From: Pirellulales bacterium
Lineage (GTDB): Bacteria > Planctomycetota > Planctomycetia > Pirellulales > JACPPG01
DNA: 64,000 nt
Direction of reading: 5' to 3'
NCBI GenBank assembly: GCA_036499395.1
Contig: DASYDW010000136.1
Span: forward strand, 62,001 to 126,000
Positions 40,134 through 49,180 of the stretch are shown here, in pieces. The position numbers and the translations under genes are program-made. Position 1 is the first letter of the stretch. Every line of letters starts with the position of its first letter. A model generated the notes under the pieces. It was not told the origin of the DNA and ran no database searches. It worked only from the letters and a program-made list of their open reading frames with translations.

Positions 40134-42641
40134 TTAGTGCTGGAACAAAAACTCATTGGCGTTCAGCAACGCCCAGCAGACATCTTCCAAGCCGCGCATG
40201 CGGTCACCGCTGGCCGTGATATGGCGGGTGGCAGCCCCCACTTCGGCCTCGCTGGGCGGCCGCGACAAGGCCGCCAGGTAAAGCTGGCTGACCAGGTCGG
40301 CATCACCCATTCCGGCCGCGACCAGGGACCGTAGCCGGTTCTTTTCGTCGCGTACTTTGGAATGCACGAGCGGACCATTGATCATCTGCAACGCCTGCGA
40401 CAGATTCGAGTCGCTCGAACGCTCGCATTGGCAAGCCGTCTCGCGAGCTGGTTGGCCGAACACCTTCAGGAAGTAATTGTCCGTGTCAGGGCTGGGGAGT
40501 TGGGTCGCGCGAGTGCCCGAGGGGAGACCGGCGAACTTCTCGTCGATCCCGGTAACGCGACAGATGGCGTCCAACAGTTGCTCGGCACTTAAGAGCCGAG
40601 TCGTGGCATGCGAGAAGTACTTGGTATCGGTGCGATTGAAGTCATTCTTACGCGAACTTAACTGGTAGACCCGACTGTTGAGGATGGTGCGCAAGGTGTG
40701 CTTTCGATCGAAGCGGTGCGCGACGAAATCCTTGGCCAGGTGATCCAATAGCGCGGCACTGGCCGGCGGATTCGAATCACGGAAATCATCAACCGGTTCG
40801 ACGATGCCGCGCCCCATCAGGTGCCCCCACATGCGGTTAACTTCCACCTTGGCAAAGAAGGGGTTGTCGGGCGCGGTGAGCCAATTGGCGAACGAATCGC
40901 GTCGATCCTCGTCGCCCGTGACCTCGGCGTCCCCCTTTAGCGGCAGCCAGGGCTTCATCTGCTTGCCGGTACGCGGCTGTGTGACCTCGCCGCTGCGGGC
41001 GATCCATACCACTTGTTCTTCCGGCGTCATGCCGGGCTTCTTCTGAATGCGGTTGAAGAAGGCACCGATGCCATAGTAGTTGTCCTGCGTCCACCGCTCG
41101 AAGGGATGGTTGTGGCACTTGGCGCATTGGATGCGAATGCCCAAGAACAATTGCGACGTCGTTTCGGTGCAGTCATTCGTATCGGCCGCGGTGCGATAAA
41201 AATTTGCCGCCGGATTCGAGTACGTGCTGCCATCGGCGGTGAGCAGTGTGCGGGCAAACTGGTCGGCCGGCATATTGTCGCGCAAGGCGGCCACCAGCCA
41301 ACGATGAAACTTGTAAACACCTGCCGGCGTGACTTTGTTGCCGCGCAACCGCAGCAGATCGGCCCATTTCATGGCCCAGAAATCGGCATACTCGGGCCGA
41401 TCGAGCAAAGCATCAATCAGCTTCGCCCGTTTGTCCGGTGCGGTGTCGGCCAGAAACTTCTGTGCATCAATTACCGACGGCAGTTCTCCGATGACGTCCA
41501 AATAGACGCGGCGGACAAATTCCTCATCACTGCACAGATCCGAAGGGAGAATCTGCAGTTGTTGGAGCTTTTCGAAGATGTCGTGGTCGACGAAGCTGTT
41601 TTCCGGTGGGGCGTTCCATTTGAAGCCCTCGATATCCTTGAGGAATACCAAGGATGCCGTCTCCATCTTCTCCAAATAGCGGACCAGGATTGCCGATTCG
41701 CCGCGATCCAGCCCGACGACAAAGCCATCGTTGTCGACCGTGGCGACGCTTTCATCCGAGCTAGAGAAGCAGGCCAGTTCCGTCACGTCGCGAACGCTGC
41801 CGTCGCTGAAGTGCGCCAGCACCAGCATCTGCTGCGTATGAGCCGGACGACGCAGCACACGCTGCCGTGGATAAACATCAACCTTCACACAACGTGGGGC
41901 ATCGGCCGGATCAGCCTTGCAGCCTTGAGCGATCCATTCCTTCAAGATCGCATAGCTGGGGTCCGCCTTCTTCAAACGGCGACCGCCGCCATGCGCGATT
42001 TCCATCAGAGGCTTCCGCAGCAGCAAGCTTTCGTCCGGCTCGTATACGTTCGTGCGGCGGCCGAACGCCTCGCGCACTAGCGTCTCGGTATCGACCGCCG
42101 GATCGTAAGCCCGCAGCGACAGGCGGAATCCCCCCTTGCCGCTGGGCGAGCCGTGACACGCGCCGGAATTGCACCCTTGCTTGGATAACGCGACCAGCGT
42201 GCCGTATTCAAACGACACAGCCTCGGGGTGAGACTGATTCGAAACCTCGACCGTGGTCGTCGCGGTTTGACCACCACTGGTGATCGTGATCGCGGCTTGT
42301 CCGTCGCCGACGGGGATCGCCACACCTTGCTCGATGCGAACGATTTTTTCATCGCTCGAGCTGAACTGCGCGGACCTAGTCAAGTCCTGCGTTGTGCCGT
42401 CGGCGTAGAAACCGCTGACGATCAGATGCATCCGCCGTTGCGGCGTTGCCAACTGAAATGCGGCAGGCTGCACCTCGATTCGCTCCGGCGTCCCCACGAC
42501 GACCGGTTCGAGCGGTATGTCGGCGGTCGCTGCGGGCTCGGCACGCAGTCGATCGGCAGCCAGCGCCGTTCCCAACAGGGCCAGCATCGCCAGGCAGATC
42601 ACATTCCAGGTCCGACGGGTACAGCATGTAAAACGGCGCAT
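40134..42641 (-). CDS. DUF1549/DUF1553 planctomycete protein with Ig-like and cytochrome-type motifs
   Basis: An 835-residue exported protein with a signal-like N-terminus. The first ~130 residues are Ig-like (Big_2 type: LIVSGFYADGTTQDLTRSAQFSSSDEKIV), followed by a PSCyt-like segment with GCNSGACHGSPSGKGGF (C157-x4-C162-H163), a second Ig-like domain, DUF1549 (EEFVRRVYLDVIGELPS, and IQCAKCHNHPFERW with a regular CxxCH) and DUF1553 at the C-terminus (EVNRMWGHLMGRGIVEPVDDFR, SRVYQLSS, ALQMINGP). It lies 85 bases after the PPC-domain gene. Such proteins are abundant in planctomycetes and often adjoin DUF1501 genes; their role is not known. Confidence 0.87.
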   Translation of the reverse strand: MRRFTCCTRRTWNVICLAMLALLGTALAADRLRAEPAATADIPLEPVVVGTPERIEVQPAAFQLATPQRRMHLIVSGFYADGTTQDLTRSAQFSSSDEKIVRIEQGVAIPVGDGQAAITITSGGQTATTTVEVSNQSHPEAVSFEYGTLVALSKQGCNSGACHGSPSGKGGFRLSLRAYDPAVDTETLVREAFGRRTNVYEPDESLLLRKPLMEIAHGGGRRLKKADPSYAILKEWIAQGCKADPADAPRCVKVDVYPRQRVLRRPAHTQQMLVLAHFSDGSVRDVTELACFSSSDESVATVDNDGFVVGLDRGESAILVRYLEKMETASLVFLKDIEGFKWNAPPENSFVDHDIFEKLQQLQILPSDLCSDEEFVRRVYLDVIGELPSVIDAQKFLADTAPDKRAKLIDALLDRPEYADFWAMKWADLLRLRGNKVTPAGVYKFHRWLVAALRDNMPADQFARTLLTADGSTYSNPAANFYRTAADTNDCTETTSQLFLGIRIQCAKCHNHPFERWTQDNYYGIGAFFNRIQKKPGMTPEEQVVWIARSGEVTQPRTGKQMKPWLPLKGDAEVTGDEDRRDSFANWLTAPDNPFFAKVEVNRMWGHLMGRGIVEPVDDFRDSNPPASAALLDHLAKDFVAHRFDRKHTLRTILNSRVYQLSSRKNDFNRTDTKYFSHATTRLLSAEQLLDAICRVTGIDEKFAGLPSGTRATQLPSPDTDNYFLKVFGQPARETACQCERSSDSNLSQALQMINGPLVHSKVRDEKNRLRSLVAAGMGDADLVSQLYLAALSRPPSEAEVGAATRHITASGDRMRGLEDVCWALLNANEFLFQH

Positions 42642-42726
42642 CGCTTCTCCCTCGCTATGAGCTGCTTACGTTTTCAATAATCGACAGAGCGTTTGGTCCC
42701 AAAGGCCACACGACCTTGGAAGTACG

Positions 42727-45075
42727 CTACGGCCGAGTAATCTCCAGATTCACCGGATCGCTCTCGATCGTGATCGCGCGATCTTTTACTTTCGCCGACG
42801 CAACCAGCGCCAATTCCGCCTTGCCCGCTACCACCTCCGCCGTTGCGACGAGTTCGAGCGTGGCCTCGCTTTGCCCCTCGGGCACCGTGATTTCCGGCGG
42901 CATGGTGATACCCGCCGGCAATGGCCGGAACCGCAAGGTGACCGGTCCATTGGCATCGCCGTAACGCGTCAGCGTGAGCTTCACGGCCTGTTTGCCGCCG
43001 GCCGGTAGCGGGCCTGCCGGCGCGACTGAAACTTGAATGGGCTTTACGACATGCAGGACAAGGTTGTCCACAGTCACGCGCTTCGGCTGATTTTGAAATG
43101 TCGCCGTGCCGACGACACGGAACGGGTAATCCCCTTCCGCCAGCCCGGCGGGTCCGGATAGCTCGATCGTTGCGTCGGGCTTTCCTTTCTCGATCGGTGC
43201 GACTTTTGCCGTAACGCCCGGCGGTAGACCTTCGACCCCCAGATCGACTTTGTCATCGAAGTTGTTCGACCGGGTCACCTGCACCTTGAACGACGTAGCG
43301 CCGACGATTTGCGGAAACGGAACGACCACACCGGCAGGTGGTGCGAGTTGGAAAAAATCCGCGAAGGCGGCGCCAACGCCCAAACCTATCAAGCCGTCGA
43401 GATTCGCCGGCGGATAAGCCCAACCGTTAAACGCTCCTTTCAAGGGGGCGATCGTACTGGCTACCGCTTTAACGTTCGTCTCGCCAATCTTTGCGGTGCC
43501 GACGACGCGAAAATTCACCCAACGCCCCTGATCGAAGGTGGGTGGTAGCGTGACGTGCAGGACGGTTTCTTTCCCCTTCTCACCGATCGTATTCCCCGCT
43601 ACGACAAGTCCATCGCCGGCTCCTTCCAGAGCCAACGAGATCGGCCCCTCGTAGTCGCGGCGGGCGCAGGTCACTTTGGCGACAAATACGCCTCCCTTTG
43701 GCGCATCGAACTTGTCCGCTTCGACAGCCAGCGTGAAGCCAGCCTGATACGGCTCGATGGCTACGCGATAGACATATTCCGGACCGCCGCGGCGCAACAA
43801 ATCTTCGACCAGCAGACGGTACACGCCATCGGCCGGCGCGGTGAAATCGAGGACTCCTTCGTCTCCGCCAGTATCCTCGGCCTCGGCAACCTGTCCGCCA
43901 TCGGCTTTCAATACGCGCAGGTAGAGGTCACTCGGCGAGCCGAGGCTGCGCGTCTTTCCGGCGAAGAGAAAGCGCTGCCCTTGCTTAGCTTCGAATTGGT
44001 AATAGTCACGGTCCTTGGCATTGTCGAAGCGACCGTTCACGGCCGACGGTATTCCGATCGGCGAGGCGGTCTCGGGGGTGTCATTCGGTTCCAGTTCGAT
44101 TTGCTCGGTTAGACCATCCGTTGCCAGGCTGACCATCGTCGAACCCTGGCCGGTCGGAAATTTCGCCGACAATGGCATCCGCTCGGCGGCACCGTCGCCA
44201 GGAATCGGCACATTCATGGGCGGCACTTCGTCGCTCGTATAGCCAGCGACTTGCAACTTCGCTCCACTGCCACGCCGGCCACCGGAGGGAAACACGGCAG
44301 TGGCTAACGGGAAGTTACCCATCCGCAAACGATAGCGATGCGTTCCGCCCCCCTGATAACGAATGTCGCGTAGCTCAAGGTAATACGTCCCGACGGTCGG
44401 CAGCGTGTAAGCAAAGCGACAATCGGCGCCGATGCCTGGCGCGTCGTCGCTGTAGGCCAGTTCCTTGCCCGTCGCGTCGAGCAAGCGAATGACCGGGTCC
44501 AGCGGGTAACCCAGCCGGCGCGCTACAACCTCGACAGTAATCCTTTGTCCGGCGACACCGTTGAACTTATAGAAGTCGTAGCTTTCCGGTTCGCACGCGC
44601 CGTCAACGGCCACGCTGGTGGCGATTTCCTGCGCCGCGGCCAGTGTTTTGTTCGTGCCGATTTTCGTGATGCTCGGCAGGTCGTCGACCATCACCAACCG
44701 CAGGCTCGAAATGCCACCTCCCGTGGCGAGGCGCATCCCATAGATTCCCACGGGAACCGTCGCCGGCACGTTAACCCGATAACTGATCTGCCCCGGCTCG
44801 GTACCATTCTTTTCCAAACCTGGCGTCAGCGCAGCTTCGGCTGGCATGTTCCACCAGATGCCCGTCGGGCCGGCGAGATTGCCACCGAAGAAAACGATAT
44901 CCGTCGGCTTACCGGGCGCCAGCGCGCCGGGCAATGCATGGCTGATCGCTGGGGGCTGCGCTTGAGCGACGTCGCCCAGCATCGTGACTGCCACGGTCAC
45001 GACAAATAGAGCCATGGCAATTGCAGGCAATGATCGTGCTGACGTAATACCGGCCATAGAGCGGTGGGAATTCAT
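42727..45075 (-). CDS. exported PPC-domain protein with Ig-like domains
   Basis: A 782-residue protein with a signal peptide (about residues 1-38). It carries bacterial pre-peptidase C-terminal (PPC) domains: SYDFYKFNGVAGQRITVEVVARRLGYPLDPVIRLLDATGKELAYSDD and, later, DRDYYQFEAKQGQRFLFAGKTRSLGSPSDLYLRVL; the rest is a series of beta-sandwich domains (GPISLALEGAGDGLVV, PVTLRFRPLPAGITM and similar). No enzyme motif is present, so it is probably a binding or cell-surface protein. It lies 242 bases after DUF1501 and 85 before the DUF1549 gene in the same direction. Confidence 0.82.
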   Translation of the reverse strand: MNSHRSMAGITSARSLPAIAMALFVVTVAVTMLGDVAQAQPPAISHALPGALAPGKPTDIVFFGGNLAGPTGIWWNMPAEAALTPGLEKNGTEPGQISYRVNVPATVPVGIYGMRLATGGGISSLRLVMVDDLPSITKIGTNKTLAAAQEIATSVAVDGACEPESYDFYKFNGVAGQRITVEVVARRLGYPLDPVIRLLDATGKELAYSDDAPGIGADCRFAYTLPTVGTYYLELRDIRYQGGGTHRYRLRMGNFPLATAVFPSGGRRGSGAKLQVAGYTSDEVPPMNVPIPGDGAAERMPLSAKFPTGQGSTMVSLATDGLTEQIELEPNDTPETASPIGIPSAVNGRFDNAKDRDYYQFEAKQGQRFLFAGKTRSLGSPSDLYLRVLKADGGQVAEAEDTGGDEGVLDFTAPADGVYRLLVEDLLRRGGPEYVYRVAIEPYQAGFTLAVEADKFDAPKGGVFVAKVTCARRDYEGPISLALEGAGDGLVVAGNTIGEKGKETVLHVTLPPTFDQGRWVNFRVVGTAKIGETNVKAVASTIAPLKGAFNGWAYPPANLDGLIGLGVGAAFADFFQLAPPAGVVVPFPQIVGATSFKVQVTRSNNFDDKVDLGVEGLPPGVTAKVAPIEKGKPDATIELSGPAGLAEGDYPFRVVGTATFQNQPKRVTVDNLVLHVVKPIQVSVAPAGPLPAGGKQAVKLTLTRYGDANGPVTLRFRPLPAGITMPPEITVPEGQSEATLELVATAEVVAGKAELALVASAKVKDRAITIESDPVNLEITRP

Positions 45076-45232
45076 AACCGAGTTTCAGGCCCTGTTCGGG
45101 ACCCGGTTGGGGGCGCTGCGGGCAGCGTCGTGGGGCGTGAAAGCGAAGCAAAGGGCGGGGCTTATTCGCAGTCGACCACCGGGGAGGCAGCCGAAGCGAA
45201 AGTCACACTTCTGGCAGGACTTCGGTCGCTGA

Positions 45233-45261
45233 CGCGAGCGTTTCCCCTCGAAACTCTCGCG
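45233..45261. repeat. long hairpin in the DUF1501-PPC spacer
   Basis: CGCGAGCGTTTC (45233-45244) and GAAACTCTCGCG (45250-45261) form a 12-position stem with one mismatch and a five-base loop. It lies in the 242-base spacer of the operon and could be an RNA processing or partial termination element. Confidence 0.5.
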
Positions 45262-45317
45262 GTCGCTCCCATGACCTTAAACCGGCGCAAAGGGGGTTGT
45301 CAAACAATTAGGCGCAT

Positions 45318-46739
45318 TTATGCGAACAGATCGGCTAACGCCCGCCCCTCGCACACGGCCAGCGGTCGCCCCATCCGGTCGACCAGCTTCGTGGCCGGAT
45401 CGATGCCGAGCGCATGATAGATCGTGGCCACGTAGTCTTGAGGTGAGCAAGGCGAAGCAGCCGGATACGCAGCGTGAGCGTCGCTTGCCCCGTAAACCGT
45501 GCCACCTCGAATTCCGCCCCCGGCCAAGAGTCCGTTGTAGCAACGCGGCCAATGGTCGCGGCCGGCGCCGGCGGTCGTTATCTGTGGCTTACGTCCAAAT
45601 TCGCCAACCCAAGCCACGATCGTCTCGTCCAGCATTCCTCGCTGTTCGAGATCTTCGAGCAGCGCCGAGAGAGCCTGATCCGCAGGTGGGATCAGATCGT
45701 CTTTCAGCCGATTGAAATTATTGCCGTGCGTATCCCAGAAGTTCCGGCCATCGTTGTGCCAATTGACGGACACCAGCGAGACGCCATGCTCGACCAGGCG
45801 GCGCGCCAGAAGCACGCTTTGCCCGTGAATGTTGCGGCCATAGCGGTCGCGCATCGCGTCGGACTCGGCCGCCAGGTCGAAGGCCTGTCGCGCCGCGGGC
45901 GCGCTCAACAGCCCAATTGCCTTCTGCTTGAAATTGTCGAGCCCCGCGTCGGCAGCGCGTTCGGCGATACGGCGCTGCTGGTCGATCTCGGCAAGCAATG
46001 ACTTTCGGCTATCGAGACGCGCCACCGTAACGTCGTCCGAAAGCGACAACTCATCGACGCGCCAATTGGCCGCGTTCGGGTCGCCAGCGATCAACATGGG
46101 ATCGTAGCGCGAACCAAGCCATCCGCCGTTCTGCCCAGGCGAACGGCCCCCCGGAGCCGCCGGGTGCATCGCCAACCACGGCAAGGTTACGAACGGCGGC
46201 ACCACAGGATCGCCGGGGCGCATCCGCGCTACGACCGAACCAAGATGCGGCGTGTCGCGATCACTGGGAGGCTCGGCATCGCTTTTCACAACGGGCGCTA
46301 AATGGCCGGTTAGCGTGACGTGACCGCTCGACAAATGCGCGGGGTCGTTGTGCGTCAACGAGCGGATGATTGCCAATCGGTCGGTCAGCTTCGCGACGCG
46401 CTGGAAGTGTTCGCTAATGAACACGCCCGGTACAGCGGTTGAGATCGGCTGAAACGAACCGCGGACTTCGGCCGGCGCATCGGGCTTCGGGTCGAACGTC
46501 TCGAGCTGGCTCGGACCGCCCCACATGAAGAGAAAAATACAGGCCTTGGCCCGGCCAAACCCTGCCCCCGAGACGTCCTTTTGGGTGGCGCCAATAGCGC
46601 GACCACGCAACAGCCCGTCGAGCCCTAACCCCATCGCACTGACGCAACCGGCCCGCAAAACGCGCCTTCGCGATGTCCGCCACGAGCGGCGGAAATCCGC
46701 GCAGCCGTCGGCTCTGACGTTGGCAAAATTTGAGGGCAT
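45318..46739 (-). CDS. DUF1501 family exported protein (sulfatase-like fold)
   Basis: A 473-residue protein. The N-terminus has a twin-arginine type signal (WRTSRRRVLRAGCVSAMGLGL), as is normal for DUF1501 proteins. Conserved marks are KACIFLFMWGGPSQLETFDPKPDAPAEVRG, SGHVTLTGHLAP, NGGWLGSRYDPM, VSVNWHNDGRNFWDTHGNNF, VAWVGEFGRKPQI with GAGRDHWPRCYNGLLAGGG, and DYVATIYHALGIDP at the end. The family is related to alkaline phosphatase/sulfatase folds; no substrate is known. The ATG at 46739 gives the Tat signal; the longer reading upstream is not protein-like. It is the first gene of the four-gene operon. Confidence 0.87.
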   Translation of the reverse strand: MPSNFANVRADGCADFRRSWRTSRRRVLRAGCVSAMGLGLDGLLRGRAIGATQKDVSGAGFGRAKACIFLFMWGGPSQLETFDPKPDAPAEVRGSFQPISTAVPGVFISEHFQRVAKLTDRLAIIRSLTHNDPAHLSSGHVTLTGHLAPVVKSDAEPPSDRDTPHLGSVVARMRPGDPVVPPFVTLPWLAMHPAAPGGRSPGQNGGWLGSRYDPMLIAGDPNAANWRVDELSLSDDVTVARLDSRKSLLAEIDQQRRIAERAADAGLDNFKQKAIGLLSAPAARQAFDLAAESDAMRDRYGRNIHGQSVLLARRLVEHGVSLVSVNWHNDGRNFWDTHGNNFNRLKDDLIPPADQALSALLEDLEQRGMLDETIVAWVGEFGRKPQITTAGAGRDHWPRCYNGLLAGGGIRGGTVYGASDAHAAYPAASPCSPQDYVATIYHALGIDPATKLVDRMGRPLAVCEGRALADLFA

Positions 46740-46902
46740 GGCAAGTTTGGCGGGAATGTCGGCGGGACGCGCGGTTAATCCGGCTCGTCGTGAGCTCGAA
46801 CACATGCACGCGCGTTGATTGATTCTATCAGGATGGCGCAAGCCGACACAACAACAATCAGCCACGTCCCCCCCTTGGTCGGAGGGGGTGCCCAGCAATC
46901 GG

Positions 46903-46916
46903 GATTGTAAACAATC
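46903..46916. promoter_or_regulatory. operator-like inverted repeat between divergent genes
   Basis: GATTGT and ACAATC are separated by two bases (GATTGTAAACAATC). It lies between the DUF1501 operon and the NIPSNAP gene, next to a C/G hairpin at 46870-46888. The shape suits a dimeric regulator binding site. Not tested. Confidence 0.4.
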
Positions 46917-47021
46917 GTCTGCCGGGCGGTTGCATACAAGTTGCCGGACCGGATAATGCGGCACAACGCTTATCGTTTGCCGTCCGAATCGACGCCCCGA
47001 GTTGCCTCAGGAGATTTCGCG

Positions 47022-47522
47022 ATGCTCGCCCGTGCCGCAAAGAAGCCGACCGTCCTAACCGTATTGACGTTTTTGGCGGGACTCGCGGTCTCGATCATCG
47101 TCAACAATCTGCCGGTGCGGGCCACCGCCGATGATGCAACATCGACCAAGAGCACGGCTTCCGCCCCCGGCGAACGGTTCTTTGAAATGCGGACTTACAT
47201 CGCCAACGAAGGCAAATTCGAAGATTTGCACAAGCGCTTTCGCGATCATACGAACCGGCTATTTCAGAAGCACGGTATGGAACTGATCGGTTACTGGACG
47301 CCAGTTGCCGACGCCAAGGGTGAAATCACAGACGAAGCGCAGCGGACGCTGGTTTACATTCTGGCGTATCCCAGTCGCGAAGCTCGCGAGCAGTCGTGGA
47401 AGGGATTCATGGGCGACCCCGAATGGCAAGCCGCTTACAAGGAATCGCACAAAAACGGCCCGCTTGTCGGCAAGGTCATCTCGCAGTTCTTGAAGCCGAC
47501 AGATTACTCGCCGATCAAGTAG
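47022..47522 (+). CDS. NIPSNAP-domain protein, exported
   Basis: A 166-residue protein. A signal/anchor occupies about residues 8-35 (VLTVLTFLAGLAVSIIVNN). The NIPSNAP domain follows: FFEMRTYIANEGKFEDLHKRFRDHTNRLFQKHGMELIGYWTP, then TLVYILAYPSREAREQSWKGFMGDPEWQAAYKESHKNG and the closing SQFLKPTDYSP. NIPSNAP proteins are small ferredoxin-like alpha/beta-barrel proteins of uncertain role. The ATG at 47022 has CAGGAG upstream and starts a clean signal peptide. Divergent from the DUF1501 operon. Confidence 0.85.
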   Translation: MLARAAKKPTVLTVLTFLAGLAVSIIVNNLPVRATADDATSTKSTASAPGERFFEMRTYIANEGKFEDLHKRFRDHTNRLFQKHGMELIGYWTPVADAKGEITDEAQRTLVYILAYPSREAREQSWKGFMGDPEWQAAYKESHKNGPLVGKVISQFLKPTDYSPIK

Positions 47523-47582
47523 CGAGAATGGGCTGCTCCCCAAACGCGGCGACGGCATTTTGCTGCAGCGGCGACTCCAGAA

Positions 47583-48737
47583 TTACAGCGATGCCGGCGC
47601 GGGCCCAGGACCTGACGCCTGGCCCGAGAGCAAATGTTCGGGCTTACCGAACCGCCGCTCGCGGTAGATCTTCAATCCGCGTGCTGCGTGATACAGGCCG
47701 CCACATTCCAGTTCGTACTCTTTTGTCTCTTCCAGCATCTTGCACAAGTAATTCACGGACTGGGTGAGCCACGGGGCCTTGAGATCGCTCTCAGGGACGG
47801 CCAAGGCCAGGAACTCCAGCGTGTGCCCGGTCGTGCCGATACGCTGCCCGATGTCGCCGGTCCAGCGAGCCCCGTTGAAGTAGTCGGACGAGAACGAACC
47901 GTCCGGCTGTTGATAGGCTTTCATGACGGCAATCGCTCCGCCCGGCTCGCCGTACAGCTTGTCGTAGGCCGCTTTCCAGCCGCCCGTGAGCTTGCCGCCT
48001 GATTCCAGGTATTTGTTCAGAGCCACGGTCAGAGCAGTCAGGCGATGCGTTCCTCCGCAGGCGCTGCGTCGCAAATCTTGCTTCGACTCCATCGCCACCA
48101 CCCGCTCGATCGTCCACTCGCTGCCGTCTTTCGATTTCCACTTGGCATCGAGCGGCAGGTAGGCGGTAAAGCCCATCAGCGACCACGTTGCTTCCATGTT
48201 TTCATAAATGTCCCATTGCGCTTGCGTGACGAGGTCACGGACGGTGTACGTTTTGCCGCCGACTTTGATGGGCGTCGTGTCAGGCAAGCCGATCAGTGAA
48301 AGATATCCGAGCCACTGATCCTCGTGCCCCTGCCCTGTTTTGCTTGCTGGCTCGAGGGGCGCTTCAAGACCTTTATCCCCAGGTATCAGGTTCCAACCGG
48401 TTAGTCGTCCCCCTTGCTGCAAGTAGGCCAGAGCCGACGTGGGCTTGCCGTCTACTTCCAGTTGCAGGTCCGGGCCGAAAGCCAGGATGCCATGCACGAC
48501 TTGCCAGGCGGCGTTGCTCTCGGCCACCAGGTGACGCTGCGCGGTCAGCGCGATCGCCCGATCGATACGATCGCGGAATTCGTCGGCGGCGGGAATTGCT
48601 TCAGGTTTGCTTCGCGAGGTGGCCGCCGAAGCGCGCGAAATGTCGCCTTCACTGCACCCGGCCAGAAGCGGCAGTGCAGCGACAATTACAAACAGAAGCA
48701 AACCGAATTGCGCAAAACGCTTCGATCCGTACGACAT
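47583..48737 (-). CDS. lipoprotein with alpha-toroid-like domain, unknown function
   Basis: A 384-residue protein with a lipoprotein signal (LLLFVIVAALPLLAGC, lipobox LLAGC). The mature part is rich in helices, with repeated motifs like NAAWQVVHGILAFG, THRLTALTVALNKYLESGG, KAYQQPDGSFSSDYFNG and GHTLEFLALAVPES, as in terpenoid cyclase/alpha-toroid folds. In planctomycete genomes such proteins have been given misleading eukaryotic names; no activity can be assigned here. It stands alone, pointing towards the NIPSNAP gene. Confidence 0.7.
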   Translation of the reverse strand: MSYGSKRFAQFGLLLFVIVAALPLLAGCSEGDISRASAATSRSKPEAIPAADEFRDRIDRAIALTAQRHLVAESNAAWQVVHGILAFGPDLQLEVDGKPTSALAYLQQGGRLTGWNLIPGDKGLEAPLEPASKTGQGHEDQWLGYLSLIGLPDTTPIKVGGKTYTVRDLVTQAQWDIYENMEATWSLMGFTAYLPLDAKWKSKDGSEWTIERVVAMESKQDLRRSACGGTHRLTALTVALNKYLESGGKLTGGWKAAYDKLYGEPGGAIAVMKAYQQPDGSFSSDYFNGARWTGDIGQRIGTTGHTLEFLALAVPESDLKAPWLTQSVNYLCKMLEETKEYELECGGLYHAARGLKIYRERRFGKPEHLLSGQASGPGPAPASL

Positions 48738-49180
48738 GGGGAGGGCTCGCTATTGCCCCAGGGGTTGGGGCGTAGTTGCGTGCCTCCCTGCACTGCGGGG
48801 GGGTGGGCGTTCCATCACCCAAAAAAAGGCTAGATCTCACCGCAGAAAAGATACCACGCAATTTCAGCCGCGGCCAATGAGCCGAACCGACGGTAGCGAT
48901 TCGACGGGTCGCGAAGGCGAGCTCTTGGAAATCCTCTCGCCAGTTCCCCGCGACCGTCAACTTCGAACCGTCCAGCCTCGGCCGTCTTGCGGAAATCCTT
49001 TATTTCCAACAAGATACCGCGACCTGTGGACCCGGAATCAACCGCCAGTGGCAGCTATTCGTAGAATGGATAAGACAGACGCAACCATTTAACAATTGCC
49101 GCCGCCGGGCGAATTCCCTTTAAGGGCGAACGCTTCCGCCCGCGGGCAACCCAAGAATATCGAACGGAGTGGGTTTTTCG
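48738..49180. other. gene-free stretch between divergent genes
   Basis: About 440 bases with no convincing gene. It includes a perfect six-base inverted repeat (GGAAAT/ATTTCC, 48991-49007), the nine-base direct repeat GGAAATCCT (48927-48935 and 48991-48999) and a short palindrome, CCCTTTAAGGG (49116-49126), near the zinc peptidase start. These are the only structures I see. Confidence 0.4.
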
